From: Saccharina japonica
Lineage: Eukaryota; Sar; Phaeophyceae; Laminariales; Laminariaceae
Direction of reading: 5' to 3'
NCBI GenBank assembly: GCA_008828725.1
Contig: MEHQ01002981.1
Coordinates: 74,751 to 138,750 of the forward strand
DNA: 64,000 nt
Of the stretch, positions 48,470-62,398 are shown one piece after another. Within the stretch, counting starts at the first letter, position 1. Each line of letters starts with the position of its first letter. The notes under the pieces were generated by a model. The model ran no database searches. It was given only the letters and a program-made list of their open reading frames with translations, and had not been told where the DNA came from. The translations under genes and the position numbers were made by a program.

Positions 48470-49390
48470 ACACCCCTTGGTACGTCAAGTAAGGGAACTT
48501 TGTATTACTGATTGCTACGTAGTACGTACCACCCTATCTGTGCCCACATCTACCGGGCGTTTGTGCGGTGCAGGCAGCACACCAGGCAGCAGCCGCTGTA
48601 GTCAGCAGCATCGAAATGGTGAGTTGTGGGAACCAGGGACAGTCAATGGTGTAGTTAGGTGGATACGCGCGGCCATGTTAGCTCAGTTTGCAGATTGACA
48701 TAATTCCCTTTGTGCGCCTTCTTCGTCTCGTGTGTTTTACGTGAGCAAGCGTCATGCTTTCCGGCCCAATTTAGTTTTTTAATGATTTTCGGATCTTGGT
48801 AGGGCTCCAGCACCTTCGGGTTAGGTGTGCAAAAGGAAGAATTAGACCATTGACTTTTTGATAGAATAGTTGAGTCACATTGCCCACAATGTCTCAACAT
48901 CGGCATAGCGGCTTCAGACAGTGAAATCGAGAAACAACTTGGAATTAGAGCAGGACACTATCCGCACAATGTGTATCAAGCATTGACAGAGCAACGAGGA
49001 AATCACTACGTACATGAATTCGAGGACGGAGAAGCAATTACAAAACGGCGGGAAAATACGATTGCCTCGCTCGCGTGTTAGACATGTGCCTCAGCCTAGA
49101 GAACGTAAACACACAGAACAACAGTAGCACAACACGCCTTGCCCTCGAGACGCCGACAGATTATAGTCGACGCTCGTAAACTAATACAACGGGAGACATG
49201 GTGAAATTGGTGCACGGTACATAGGTCGGGCGTTGTGTGCTATTAGCAGAGGTAACCCTGTTGTCTTTGATTTTATTTTCAGGCTGGGTTGCAGGCTGAA
49301 GAAAAGAGCATTCCCGCGAGGAGCGTGTTGGCCGCAGTGGAGCATGCACCCAGCTGATAGCCATCGTGTGAGCGCTTGCCTCCCGCCAGT
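48470..49390. other. Copy-2-specific segment of about 0.9 kb
   Basis: Copy 1 passes directly from its AAAACCAAGTCA array to the equivalent of 49,400 (near 5,490). The segment has open frames on both strands: a plus frame without ATG at about 48,862-49,080 containing HCPQC and IEKQLGIRAGHYPHN, a minus frame at 48,655-48,906, and another minus frame at 49,161-49,364. None is recognised. No element ends were identified. Confidence 0.4.
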
Positions 49391-50016
49391 CGACGTTTAG
49401 TTAGTGTGGGCGTTGGTACGACGGCTTGTGCGCCGGGCCGTGTGGTGTTTGTTGATATTTTTGTTGCTGTGTGCTGCGCCTGCGTTCTCGAAACAGTTAG
49501 TAAAATGTGGAGGTCGATCATTCGTTTTCTGGTCCATTAGTATGATATACGCGTGTCGATTGAGTCAATGCGGGATACCCCTCACCGCCGCCGACTTTGC
49601 TGTCGTTGCAGGGTGATGGCTGCAAGTTCATGCTGCACCACTACTTTTGTTTTACTTGGGTTGGGGGCTACGATCGTATGGCAGCGCAGTGCGTTGCTCT
49701 CGGAGAGCTGGCGCTGTGCGATGTGCAATCTTTCCCACTCGCACAGTCACACTATAAGGATTCACAGATAAAAGGCCAAGAAGATTACTACCAACTCATG
49801 TATTATGTACCTAGTCAGAAACGTGACGGAGTACACCATTTGATAATCACCATACCTAACGCTGGTCGTTCTGCGTAGAATAAGCACAAAATTTGGCGTC
49901 AAATATAACTCAATACGGACGTTTTTCGTTCGAATCCATACAAAGGCCCCCCATTCGGTGTCTCAAATGTGTATACAAAACTTACGGACAACCACGACAA
50001 CAACCATACGTTTGTT

Positions 50017-50829
50017 TTACACCCGTACAACATTTGACGTTTGACGAGTTGAGAGGAGCGATCGGCCGTTAAGCACATGGCGACAGCCCACGCAACAGTA
50101 TATCTGTTGCGAACAGTGACCACCCAAAATGTCAATTTCCCGCCATCCGATAGCGCAGCAATATGAGCCCTCATACGACCCTGATGCAGGGAAAACCTCT
50201 ACCTTATTTGTGCAACAGCAGCTGGGGTGGAGACGTGCAATGTAGACATACCACGTTATTGTATCTAATTTATTTGATATACTCATGATATATAGAGGTG
50301 AAACTAATGCTAGACTTTGCTTCATCTCCGAATCTCTCCCGCATGTAAAGCCCTTTTCGCGCGTTCGTTTCGCTGGCCCGCGTGTCCGCCTCGACCGTAG
50401 CGACCGGCAACGACTATACCATCGCTCGGTGCTGCACGCGCTTGTGCGGGGGTTCGACATTGGAATCTGTGGCGGGTATCTCCGCACTCTGCGAGCCCTC
50501 TCCGCCCTCTCAGCGTTTTGATGCAACGTATCATGATTCGTTTTTGGGCGTGCTCGCCGGGTTCCGGTGCCTCCAAAGGGTCGACTGCCCCGCCAGCGCC
50601 GCCGTAAGGAGGAAACTGTGGGGACGAACGCAAGGTCGAGATCTACGACATGTTTCGCACTTCTGGCACATAACCGCCGTCCATGTCTCGTTTCTACTAC
50701 GTACAGTACCTCAGAAAACGAAACTATTTTGTTTTTCGGAGAGCACCAGAGTTTGAGGAAGAAGCACGGGTTGGTGTCGTGATCACAAGCGCGAGCATTA
50801 CCGACGTGAGCGCTGGCGGGCGCAGGCAT
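50017..50829 (-). other. Unrecognised 270-codon open frame
   Basis: Open from ATG at 50,829. The Arg-rich middle and Cys-rich end have no recognised domain. The copy-1 counterpart splits into three frames (6,136-6,357, 6,326-6,571, 6,555-6,791). Over about 120 bp where the copies align without gaps, differences fall at first positions as often as third, which argues against coding. The local GC richness lowers stop frequency. Confidence 0.15.
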
Positions 50830-53800
50830 GTAGAGGGGATGGGGTAAGGGAGTAGTGGCCGGTGTGGCATCTTGCAGTCGTTGTTTTGAGGAGGGGAGAC
50901 GGCCACACGGGGTCGACTATGAAGTGCAAAATAGCACGAATGCGAACGATGTGGAGAGCCCACTCTTGATGAAACGTTGAGAGTATCCTATTCTGATCAT
51001 ACTAGATGGCCTGGAGAGGGGGGGGCTGTACCCTGGCTGCTTCCTAGGTGTTGTGTTCAATTATATCGAGCGACAGGAAAGCAGTTTATTTTGCACTGCA
51101 GCATTCAGTGTGCCGACTTTCAGAGCCGTGTATTTTATGCCGATGCCCTGCTACACCAGCACAGAGCAATAGGCGGATCATAAATACGAGCACGCAGAAA
51201 ATCAGATATGTATATTTTGAACGCAGCCAAGTCCGCCGATGCAGCGAAAGGGGAGCCCTACGAACTTATTCCACGGATAATATATGCATACTCGTGCAAT
51301 CACAATCCGTCACGAGAAGGACAAGACAGACCAAAGGCAAACTGCAATGGCATCTTGCGTACTCGTACCTACACATGTCTAGAAGTACGAGCGCTGCTAT
51401 ATGGAATCACTCGAATTTTCTATCGTGTGTTGGTAAACAACGTGTTGTTTTGCAGCGAATAGTGTGCTGCTTAATACTTTAGTTCTATCATGGGGGCTGG
51501 TCGAATCCGTACCTACACAGATCTGACAGTACGAGTCGTCGTACCTGGTATATATCGTGGATGCTATCGTGTGTGTGTACGCCGTCTTGTATTGCGGCAT
51601 AGGGTGCCTGAGAAACTCCGGGTATTCCTCGTGGATGCTATGATACTCGAACGGATCGTGTGCACCATCGAGCGGCACAACCATTGCAACATCGAAACCC
51701 GACATGATACAATTGATTAATCGATTCGTACCCATTGGTCGCAGGTGTGAAGAAAACAGACAAATCTGAGTCTCGACCCCTCCCCGATCGCAATAAATGA
51801 ACACTTTTCAAGTTTGACGTCGATTGACTACACAAGTATTAGGTCATCCCCTCGGAATGAATATCGGCTTGCTGGGGGATCCCAACCCACCCTAGTGCAA
51901 CATTTTTCACACACCGGTCAATTAAATGTTGGGGGCGCCGACGGGTCCGATAAAAGCTCTTTTGTCGGCAGATGTGATGGGAACAGACGACCAAAAATAT
52001 AGATGACTCTCCGATGGCAAAAAATGGAACTTTTTTCAGGCTTTAGTACGACGACGGTAAGACGCCGTAAGCAACAGTTCACCCCCTAGAGTGCCGATCG
52101 CAAGGGTACCCTCGAGGCCGCTATGTATATTGGCTGGCCTTGCTCGGTACCAAGTGGGTCAGTCGTAGCACGTAGTACCGGTATTTAAACCAACAATTGC
52201 ACGTATCGTGCTCGTAAACAGTACCCGGTGTACGACATACGTACCCATTAAAGGTATCGTTGTCGTATATAGTGCCAGGACATTTGTAATCGTGTATATT
52301 TGCGGAACAACAAACAAAGGCAATGTTATGGTGGCGTACTGTTCCTGCCACTATCTCACATGTCAGATAGTGGCGGGACACTTCTTTTTGTTGGATTTTC
52401 AAGTTTGGAGAGCGTAGTGGACCTACTTCGGTCTCCATACGAGAGGTACACAATATATATTGATCATTATGTTGCTGAAACGGCGATGAACGACCTACAA
52501 AGTGGTGCCATAAAGTTTGGTCTAAATAACTTGATATCAATTTTCATTCAATTCCCTGATTTATAGCATCACAAAATAGCATGATGTAAATTTTTCATAT
52601 AAATACATTTCGTTTCCATTGAACAAAAACAAATATTTCAACTTTCATTTTTTGTTACCGGAATTTTCAAGCAAGAGTTGATAACCAAATAGTTGCACTC
52701 TTGGGAAAGCATGGGAGACGTCGGTCGTATTCCTTTGTTTGGGAAAATACAGCAAACGGCAGCTGAGGCGGGCGCTCGGAACAGTAACCAGAGCAGAAGT
52801 TGCAATCAAGGGGTTGTTTACATAGGGCACATGGCCTTTAGTATCCTGCAGGGTAGCTGCATGGTCGTAAGTTGGACATGCTTTTCGCAGTAAAGGTTCT
52901 GCCGTCATTCAACTGATCGGCCGAAAACAGAGAAAAAAACTCTAACTGGGTGTCGACAGAAACTATTTGCATGTTGCGTGTTTCTTAAATAGCATATAAA
53001 GCAGAGGGGCTGCTTTGTTTGTGGTCCCAGTGTCACTCCTTCGAGTTTGGCTGACCCACTACGCCGCTAAGCGATGTCATCCAAACAAAATCCACGGCAT
53101 TGAGGACATATTTGTTTCACGCACGGGATATGTCGGCTGGGCGGGTCCACACCGCCCCGCGTGTTTGTGAAGTTTGGTGATAGCAGCACTTATTCAATCC
53201 GCAATCAATCGTAGAATGGTGGACTTTGTGTACTGCTGCTACTAGTTCTTCTGCTGTGTGTGACATCTGTGTGTCGGTAAAGTCTACCCCCTTCATCCTG
53301 CAACAATGATTTGTACGTGAGGAACAAGGACAATAAGAACTACTGCTGTGCCTCTCTGTAATGCTAATGCTACTGCAGTAGTACAATACGTCTGACGCAG
53401 TACGCTACCTGGGGTTTGTTTTTCAATCAATAGTCCATAGAGCGAGAGGAAATCCTTGACTCGCACACGGGGTTTGTCGGTTGAGCGGGGAGCGGTCCGC
53501 CCCCACCCCCTCTCCACCGCAAGGTAAATCCTGAGAAGTTTCGCGACAAGTACGTTGTCTTCTTGAACTTGTACGGCTGTATAATATGTAGTGCAGTCAA
53601 TTCGCGATCCATGGTAGATATTTCGTGTGCTTGTACAAGTATGTCAAGATGTCGAGTAGTATGATGTCGAGCGGCGTAACTTGTTATGTCGTTTCATTTT
53701 GTGTTACGATTCGGATGAACATCATGGAATCGTGGATTATTGACTCGGACTCACCCATGGCATGGGACATGGACCAAACACGTAGAGACAACGACGACTG

Positions 53801-54559
53801 ATTGTGCATCGCATCACAAACACAAACGACCGTCTGACCTACTCCACTTCTTAGCGAGTCAATTCAAACAACATTTAACGGGTATGCGTACACGGGTTCG
53901 CCAGTTGGGCAGGGCACGGCTCGGGACTGGGCTGCCCCCCGACCCGCTCCCAGACCGCCGTCTAACCTGTGTAGTATTATTGTTGTAGCTTGTAGCTTGT
54001 AGCTATGCCTGGTATTGATCATGTACAGCCTTTTTTGTACGGGCGTGGCTCATTCCTCCCGGTACGGGAACTACTAACATTATGTTACTGAAGTAGGCCC
54101 TAGACCCTGCGCGCGCATGAACCAACGTAAACAATGACGTGACCAAGAGCTGAGCCTAATAAAACAAATTAGTTGAAACATTGAATTCATGCCTGGTTTA
54201 GCGGCGGGTTATTCGAGTGCCAGTTGAAACGATGGAGCCAAATATCATGTATCAGACCAACTATCGAATTGATTGATGACAAGGGACTGATCGATTTATT
54301 GGTTGAGCTGTGACTAAGTGTAAGTTTTGGGGAGGGGCCGCGGGGAGTCGATGGAATTAGACGCGAGAACACTGTTGAAAGCAGGGGATTTAGGGATATA
54401 CATAATTTGACACGACAGCATAAACGGATAGTATTATTTTGACTGTTTTTTATCGCTGTTTGCCGTTGTTTGCTTTCGTATGGAAGGCATTATCGCAGTT
54501 GCGATAGTACCTTTCTTCAGTTACAGAATAAATGCCATGAGTTTCAAGGTCAAACATAT

Positions 54560-54715
54560 TACACAAATCGTAACATTAATATCCCACCCTAAATTTACTT
54601 CAAGAATCCCGAAGAGCATGACAAGGTAAAAAATATTACACAAATTGCAAGATAAATATCCCCCCATAAATTTACTTGAAAAACCCCGAAGAGCATGACA
54701 GAATACAATGAAAAA
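54560..54715. repeat. Short tandem duplication, 77-bp period
   Basis: ATATTACACAAAT and TAAATTTACTT...CCCGAAGAGCATGACA occur twice 77 bp apart. Copy 1 has a single unit near 11,070-11,140. Confidence 0.75.
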
Positions 54716-55885
54716 TGAATGCACATAACCTGACTCGTAAACGAAATTCCTTCAAAACTGAGCTGGAGAGCTGATTCCATACTTTGAAGATGGTAAAGGT
54801 ATGTTTTTTTATTAAAGTTGAAAAAGAGTTTAAAATATATTTCGAAAAACTCGGCTCAGATTCGACAAACACTATAACTTAAGCTAGATAGCCGCCTCCA
54901 CACAAATTACAATGTTATAAAAATATCGTACAGCAGCACAGGATCAGCAGCTGTACAGCAGTTCCGCATAAATGTGTACGTGCATACACAGTATTATACA
55001 ATATACACCATACCAGGTACGACAGGTAGGTGGTGCATTTGCGTACGTACAGTAGCTAGCTTCTGCTACGATCGTATCATCAGTGGTACGCAACCATGTA
55101 GTAAAAAACAACAAACTGTGGCTGTTAAAAACAGTTGTGCAAGCAGTTATATTATGGGGTGCGTGTGACCGGAGATACGTACATACGAGTATCCCTACTA
55201 CTACACAGCAGTGTCCATAGGTAACTCCGTGGGAGCACTCTTAACTCTTTGAATGAAGTCTGACCTCCATATTTCACCACAACGCTGTTATACTGCTATT
55301 CATAAAATATTAGGGATTGCGCAAGTCTGGCGGCCGTGCAGGCCGCCGGCGAAGCCCCCTCGTCCGGACCTATACACAGGCCCAAATGCATTTGGTTGTA
55401 CCAGGAATAAACCAAGTACATACTCGTATGGTGCAGGTCTTTTCAGACAGGTTAGCCCGTGTGCGCGGCATGCCCGTAGACATTATCTTAGCAGGCCGTA
55501 TGAGTGAGCGCTAACGGCATGGTAGTCTTCACTGCACTCATTGCTCCACGCGACTCCATCCCCCCAGAGCCACCTGCATTCACTTCTACAGGCATCCACA
55601 CCAGGTCCTTTCCAGCCTGCTCAATGGCGATACAGGTTTTTGAACAAGTCACACCCAAACTCGCACCTGCAGAGATTATGCCACCCGCTGATGGGAATAA
55701 GAATAATTTACAGCGCTGATGGGAATAAGACGTAGTCACGACTTCGGTCGTCCGGGAGGTGTGGGTGCAGACTGTACTGCCTGTCTCTGTGCCAGCTTAA
55801 ACATCGAGAGACCTTATCCGACCCCTATCCCCGAAAACATCGGCCAAAACATATTATATAAAACTTAGCAAACACACAAAAATAT

Positions 55886-57279
55886 CAAGGACTATCATGG
55901 AAGTCGACGGGACGGGAATTCCCATAGAGAACGGGACGGGACGGGTATTCCCGTCCCGTCCCATCGTGAAATGTCTCCCGTCCACGACCTCCCGTCCCAT
56001 CCCATCATGTTTTTCCTACCCATTTCCTTCCCATATGTCCGAACTAGTATCCTCCCGTCCTCCCGTGCCCACCTTGCTTCCCATCCCATCGTCGGATACT
56101 TTCTCCCGTCCCATCTCTTCCCATCCCGTTGGCAGGATACTTTCTCCCGTCCCATCACTTCCCATCCCGTTGGCAGGATAACTTATACCGTCCCACTTGC
56201 TTCCCGTCCCGCTATCCCCGTACTCCCGTTCCCATGACCATTCATTGTGGACATGCTGCTCCCATTGTCAGTTCCCATCTTCCTCCCATTTACGCTTCCC
56301 ACTCAACCTCCCAAATATCCCATTTGCACTTCCCACTTATCTCAGTTTCAGTAGAAGTTGTATTTCATATTTATTAATATTTTATGTGAATCATGGATTT
56401 AATTATTTATTGTTGTGGTACGCTGTCAGCTCTCCCATTTTTTATTTTTTATTTTTTCACTTTTGGAGCGAGTTTGGAGAGAGACGCACCACACACGCAC
56501 CACACACGCACCACACACACGTTCCTCATGGCGGAATCGGCCGGTGGTGGCACGGCTTCTGAGCCTCCGGCACAGCCAAGTCCGTCATTTGCGATCAGTG
56601 GTACTCCCGTGAATAAGATGGGTGCAGGCGTTGGGAGAAACAAGCAGACGTCAGGGATTTGGAAGTATTGCGTGGAGTTCGAGCCAGCTGTGGACAAGAA
56701 GAACGTGAAGTGCATGGTGAAAAGATAGCTGCCCGCGTCGAGGCTTGGGGGAGGCGGGGTGTACGTCCCGTTGAGCATTTATGTCCCGTTGACAACGTCC
56801 CACATATCCCCAGTGGGCTTCCCGTCGTCTTTCCCATCGACACTGGCAATTTTCTCATTGCCTTTCCCGTTGTCTTTCCCATTGACAATGACAATTTTCC
56901 CATTGTTTCCCGTCCCACTATAAAACGTGATAGTCCCATCCCATCCCGTCTGAAAGATCAGAGCCATATTCGATTCCCGTCCCGTCCCCATTAATAAAAA
57001 ACTCCCAGCTTCCCGTCCCGTTCCCGTCCCGTCTAGAAAGCGTGTAAACATTTCCCGTCCCGTTCCCGTCCCGTCTAGAAAGCATGGGACATTTCCCATC
57101 CCGTTCCCGTCCCGTCTAGACGCAAATAGTCCCGTCCCATCTCGTCACGACGAGAGGAGAAAAACTGACGATGGGATCCCGTCCCGTTGACAACGGGAGC
57201 CCAAACAATTTCCGCCTGCGGCGGGCTAATCACTCCCGTCCCGTCCCACACGGTGCCTGCGGCACCATGATAGTCCCTG
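55886..57279 (+). mobile_element. Non-autonomous hAT transposon, 1,394 bp
   Basis: The terminal inverted repeats are CAAGGACTATCATGG and its mate reading CAGGGACTATCATGG on the other strand, flanked by a perfect 8-bp duplication AAAAATAT (55,878-55,885 and 57,280-57,287). CA(A/G)GG ends with 8-bp duplications are the hAT signature. Both subterminal regions are dense in CCCGTCCCGT, in inverted sense, likely transposase binding sites. The matching place in copy 1 (near 12,310) is unoccupied. Internally it keeps only the start of a transposase, so it is a deletion derivative. Confidence 0.9.
56528..56728 (+). pseudogene. hAT transposase N-terminus with partial BED finger
   Basis: A 66-codon frame starting MAESAGGG ends SGIWKYCVEFEP followed by D, KK and VKC. 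This fits the first half of a BED zinc finger (S..W.Y/F, then D.....C); the second Cys and the His pair are lost where the internal deletion joins. In hAT elements this domain binds the terminal and subterminal repeats. The leader upstream of the ATG has ACACACGCACC repeats. Not functional as a transposase. Confidence 0.55.
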
Positions 57280-57687
57280 AAAAATATATATTGGGGACAG
57301 TCGAGGTCGTGGCCACGTCGGTTACCAGCAGGGTCTGCGTGTTGTCTGGTGCGGGAGTGCCCATTTTTTCCAGATGTGAGTTGAGATGCATGCTGTGCGC
57401 TGTGTAGGCTGGAATATAGATGCGTTCTGTACCCGTAAAAGTTGGCGGCTGTGAGTGTACGTGGCAACGGCGGAACAGAGTCACCCTCTGACATATTTTG
57501 TTTTGTAGGGTAAGGCTACTGGAACGGCACTTTAGGGTAATGTCGTTTTCTGACATACCGTACACACGGCCTATCCACGCTGAATGCGCCTGCACCATCT
57601 CCTTAAAACTTGCTACCACCAAACATATGTTAATGTGTGCACATGGTAGGTCTTGGAGCAGGTCGCTCGCACGTCGCTCCTCGCTCC

Positions 57688-57697
57688 CTGCTGCTGC

Positions 57698-57742
<45 letters not shown>
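57688..57742. repeat. CTG trinucleotide run, about 18 units
   Basis: Nearly pure (CTG)n with one CTT. At the same place copy 1 (12,750) has only two CTG units, so this expanded after the duplication. The long minus frame 57,230-57,946 translates it as polyalanine and is not believed. Confidence 0.9.
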
Positions 57743-60399
57743 GCGGCCGTACTCTGTAAGAGGTTTTATGCACGTAAGGGTTGCATGCAGGCGAGTACTG
57801 CTGCTATAATATAGGATAACCAGAGTTGGACATTGTGCGTGGTCACGATTTTGCGTACAAGTGCAGTGTCGTGGGCTGTATGCATGCAGTCGCCGATCGC
57901 CCAAGTCTGGTGGCGAAAGGCTTCTTCCTCTACTTATGAGAAACACCTGGTACGTGTACTCATATATACCTGTACTGTATCACAAGTACGTACCAGTATA
58001 CGCAAAGGTCGGCGCAAGAGCATTTTGTCGTCGCAATTGATGCTGTCATCAGCCATCGGCATCACCTGTCTCCAGAAAGAGTTTATATGGGTACATAGTG
58101 TGATACAGCAGAGACTACAGGAGTAGCGCTGCGACCATGCCCCCCGCCCTCGCCCTGGTATAGGGCCGACTACAAGTTTTTTGCGGCTTACGCTCCCCCG
58201 CTCAAAACTAAATTGCAAGATTCAACGACACACCAAAGTACCCTCCAGGCTAAACATTTACCTCGTAAGAGCACCGCAATCTAACGAATTCGTATTTTTT
58301 TTCCAGTTGCATTACTTTTTATTGCAGATTTTGGACCTTTCACGTCTCGATACCGAAAACGATAGTTCTATTGCTCTCAGACCTACTCCCTAATGGCCGT
58401 TTTCAAAACCGTGGATTATGAAGAAAATGTTTGGTGTCGGGCGCCGGATCGATTCGACGCCTGTTTCATCACGAAAGTCGCCTCTTACTTGAAATGAACT
58501 CCCCATTCACCTGTTACGAACCTATAGACGAATTAGTAGAATGATAGTATCTGGGGCTTGCCGATACGGTTTAGCTTAAATATTCGACAAAAACGCCGTG
58601 CACTAGTAGGCGAACTTACCTGGGCATCTAGTTCAGCCGGCTGTCGCGTCTTCCCACAGAAGAGTGTCAATAACAAACAGTAGGACCGGAGTCATACAAG
58701 TTTCCTGCTGCTGAGCATTTTTGTTCCGTGATGCCGACACAGCAATGCTTGCCCTCCTTTGCGCATCCAAGGCCCCCAACACCTCCTAGAGATCATTACG
58801 AGCTAGCTATACGTTGGTCGAGCGCAGTTCTGAGTATTAGAACGGCAGGTATACCGTGCTCGGTGACGAGTGATGATATGGTGTTATTGTACCAGACATT
58901 GTATTCCTTTACGAAAATATGTATTTTTTACAACACTCAAGTACGTACCATTTTTATTTTTCGACCGAAAGGACCCTTCAAATAATATTCTGGGTACTAC
59001 TGTCTATTGTATATACAAGGGGCTTCGCCGAGTGCCATGATATCAAAGGTAGTGGAAAGCAGGCTTATGGCCATGTATGGGGTCAGGCGTGATTCAAAGA
59101 GTGTGTCTTAACAGCACTCTACACGCCGCTCGCGCAGAATGCGAATGATACAAGGCTGTTTTTGTCGACACGTATTTGGTATTTTGTTTAGGGCAATAGT
59201 AAACATTATGGAAATTTGACCCTGCCGTAATAGCAAGTTTTTTCCATACTTCACATTGGGTATTTATATTTCCGTAGTCCTTAGTTGTCAATTTTATTTA
59301 ACTTAAGAAATTCCATTACGAGTGCTTGTTAGAGATTTGTAAAAAACTCCGAAACTAAAACTCGACTAATTGAAAGGCAATTGTTTTCGGCTCGTTCCAA
59401 ACGGCCCTTGCAGGTATGGCAATCACACAAATACTCGTCATGTATACCCAACGCACACATATACGACTGAAGCACAGGTGCCGCTGTTGTAACCCCTCGC
59501 ACACGAATGCTAGGCACGGCATAGCTGAGTATATAGGTGGGTTCGAACAAGAACTATCTACGAAGATTTTCAGGAAAGACGGCATACATCTCCAAAGAGC
59601 CCAAGCAGGTGTTTTGTTGATACGGGTGGCTGTAGCTTGTTCGCCACGATCCGCGCTTCAGTTACACTAAAGTTACCGTTTTTGAATACACAAGTTTGTT
59701 CAACTCGCTTAGAGTACGCGAGATACCAGCGTAGAAAGGCCCTCAGACCAGCTCTCTTCTTTGACGTTTACACTTATATTTTGGTAATAACTTCCTTATT
59801 AACCTGGCTGTACACCAGTCAGCAGTGCGAGCATTTTCGCCCCGTGCCTTCTCTATTTGTTACATCGCTCGTAAGGTTTAGAGCTCGCTCCCCTCATCGA
59901 TTCGCATCGAACTTTGCCAACACGTACGCTCGCTCGCCATGATGGAAATTTCGCCGACGGAGGCAGATTGGTAAATAACGCTGTCCATTGGAATTACTAT
60001 TATCAAGACGATAGTCAGAGTCATCACAGGCAGGTGCTAGTTTAGTCTGGGATTTGGGATAGGAGCGAATAGGGGCACTGACCCGGTAGCTAGATTTAAA
60101 CATGGATGTGTGTGTGACGGAATCCACACCGTATTGTAGGTACTTCTGGAATATAAAATATGGTTTGATGAAATGATAAAACAGATACAAAAAGTGAACC
60201 TATTACAAAATATTCATTGAAAGACGACACAGCGAGAGACTCCTTGGAACCTAGATCTGGCCTGTAGGCCTATGGTCACTGTCACAACACAAACTCTGGC
60301 TGGATTTCGAAGGCAAATTTGCTCATGTATACCCCATACCAGGTACGTGTTATTTAATTTGTATTGGCACCAAAGTTTTAGATGGCTGTGGTGCACTAT

Positions 60400-60970
60400 G
60401 CGGCCTGTTTTTTATTGAGAGAGTGCCTTCCAGTTTTGTTTAGTAGGCACTCATTTCAGGGACGGGTTTTTGTTCTCGGTCCCTTACACCCAAAGGAAAT
60501 GCGAAATAAACAGCATTGAAGGCATGCCTGGTAGTGCTCATGGGATGTCTATAACGTGGTTACGTGGAATTGCAAAGATTATCCACGTGTTGGAGGAGTG
60601 ATCCATCGAGCCCTCTGATAACTTGATCCAACACAGCATCACGCCAAGAACCGCACGCCTCAACATGTACTGGTGTACCACAAATTTTTATTACTTTGGC
60701 GTACACTGCAGCGTGTTTCATAATCGGGAAGTCCCTCCCAGTTTGTTTTTGTAGTGGAGTCAGTGCGTTCTGGGATGGGGTGTTTGTTGACGGTCCCTTA
60801 CACCCACAGGAATAGGGCAATCGCACAGCATTGAATGCATGCCTGGTAGTGCTCAGGAGATGTCGAAAAGGTGTTCACGTTTAATCGGAAATACCCTCCA
60901 CATGTTGCCGGAGTGATACATGAAGACCCCTTGTGATTTGACCCATCACATAATTCACACCAGCTACAGC
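60400..60970. repeat. Local tandem duplication, 314-bp period
   Basis: CGGTCCCTTACACCCA recurs at 60,477 and 60,791, with GCATGCCTGGTAGTGCTCA and CACAT...GTTGGAGGAGTGAT-like sequence following each. Copy 1 has one unit near 17,090-17,330. Confidence 0.8.
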
Positions 60971-62398
60971 ACAAATACGAATAATTTAGACAATTCCCGC
61001 TTGCGGAAACTAAATGATTTTGTACTACAGTACGTTTTGAGCGTGTTTTCGCGTGTGTTGGTGCGGCGTATCGACGAGGTTTATATTGTTCCTGTAAGTG
61101 TTTTTGGTGATCCACTGACGGCCTGCGCTCAATACGTTTGTTCTGCCATTTACAGCCGATCATAAATTGGCACGCTCTATGAGTAGGATGAATAACGGAA
61201 ATATACGTCCTTACCGTATAGCACGGAACAAAGCACACCCTCTTTCAATGTAAAACCCCCCTACATGAGGACACCCGGTGATATTTTGTTTGTTCTGTGT
61301 TCTCCTCGTCGCTTCATCAACGCGGGAACGTTTAATACCTGACCCCCGACGGTGGTGCGTTTGAAAACAGCATCAAACGCCACAATTGGCACACGGCTTG
61401 GTGCATACCACTTACCCACTATGTATTCTCCTACTCCTTTCACTGTGCCCTTGGCCCCAACCACCGACGCTGGTACTAGGTTTGTGGCCAGTCACTGACC
61501 GTACCGCGTGCCATTAAAGCCATATCTCGAAAAACAATCAAAGCGCATTGCTGAATCTGATATGCGGTGTATTGTTCGTGGCGTTGGTCAGAAGCAGTTG
61601 TTTTATATTTTCATGGCAGTACAGCAGTTAGTTTTCCAGCGGGGCAAGGGCAGTTGTGGTAACATCTTCGCGACACTTGACACCATTGGAATATTTTTGT
61701 GGTACCTGTCTTTATTCAGGGCAACCGATAGTTCGAGCTCTGGTGGCTGTTCCGTGGAGCGCTACTCGACATTAAAAGCGCGTTGTACTCACGCGGTGCA
61801 GGCTTGTAGCTTCTTACAGTACCAAAGAATTGCCAGGGGTGATTAGTTTTTTAATTGGGTTTACTTTCGCGGGAAAACCATATGGCAAATTAATTTTAGA
61901 CGTATAGACGCGTAGCCCAGTTTTGTTTCGACAGGGATAACAAAAAAAGAGCCGCAATCGTCTTTCCCGCGGGCTGGACATATCCAACATATGTTTCGCC
62001 AGCGTCAAACAGTTTGCGCGGCGCAAAACCTTGTGTTGGGCTGCGTGTCACACACCTCATAACCCCGCTTGCGCTAAACATCAATTTATTCTAACCCGGG
62101 AACTGGGTCAGGGCATAAGTCATATCATGCCCTTCCGATAACACTTATGAGGTATTGCAGCCAGAGAGACGTCTCTGCTGTCGTTTCGAATTGCATGCAC
62201 GGGGGGATTACCATCACCGGCATCGTTTGGGTGTTTGGGGGGGAGTGTAAGACGAAAGTTTGTGTCAGACAAAACCCTTCAAATGCTACCACACCCCTTG
62301 CTGCTGGCAACAGCCCGTTTGTTGTTAACCCCTAAGCTATCACACCCTCTTGTAGGCATACCATCTGAAGTCTAGCTGAGGTTTTTTATCGCCCCTTA

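Larger units (their letters stand above)
49391..55877. other. Duplicated DNA, no confirmed gene (partner 5,490-12,300)
   Basis: Aligned to copy 1 minus its TIR elements. TACCWGGTA sites lie at 51,542 and 55,011. Apart from the 270-codon frame listed separately, nothing protein-like is shared. Confidence 0.5.
57288..62395. other. Duplicated DNA, no confirmed gene (partner 12,350-19,000)
   Basis: Contains the CTG run, the 314-bp tandem and several peptide-like frames. The minus frame 61,261-61,464 (KWYAPSRVPIVAFDAVF, NKIS) partly matches copy 1 (EWYPPNGVIVIGVY, TNKIS), but copy 1 is frameshifted there, so it may be a relic exon. TACCAGGTA lies at 60,337. Confidence 0.5.

Noticed and set aside
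57230-57946. Minus-strand 238-codon frame
   Set aside because: It crosses the hAT terminus and the CTG run (polyalanine) and has no counterpart in copy 1; a composite of unrelated sequence.
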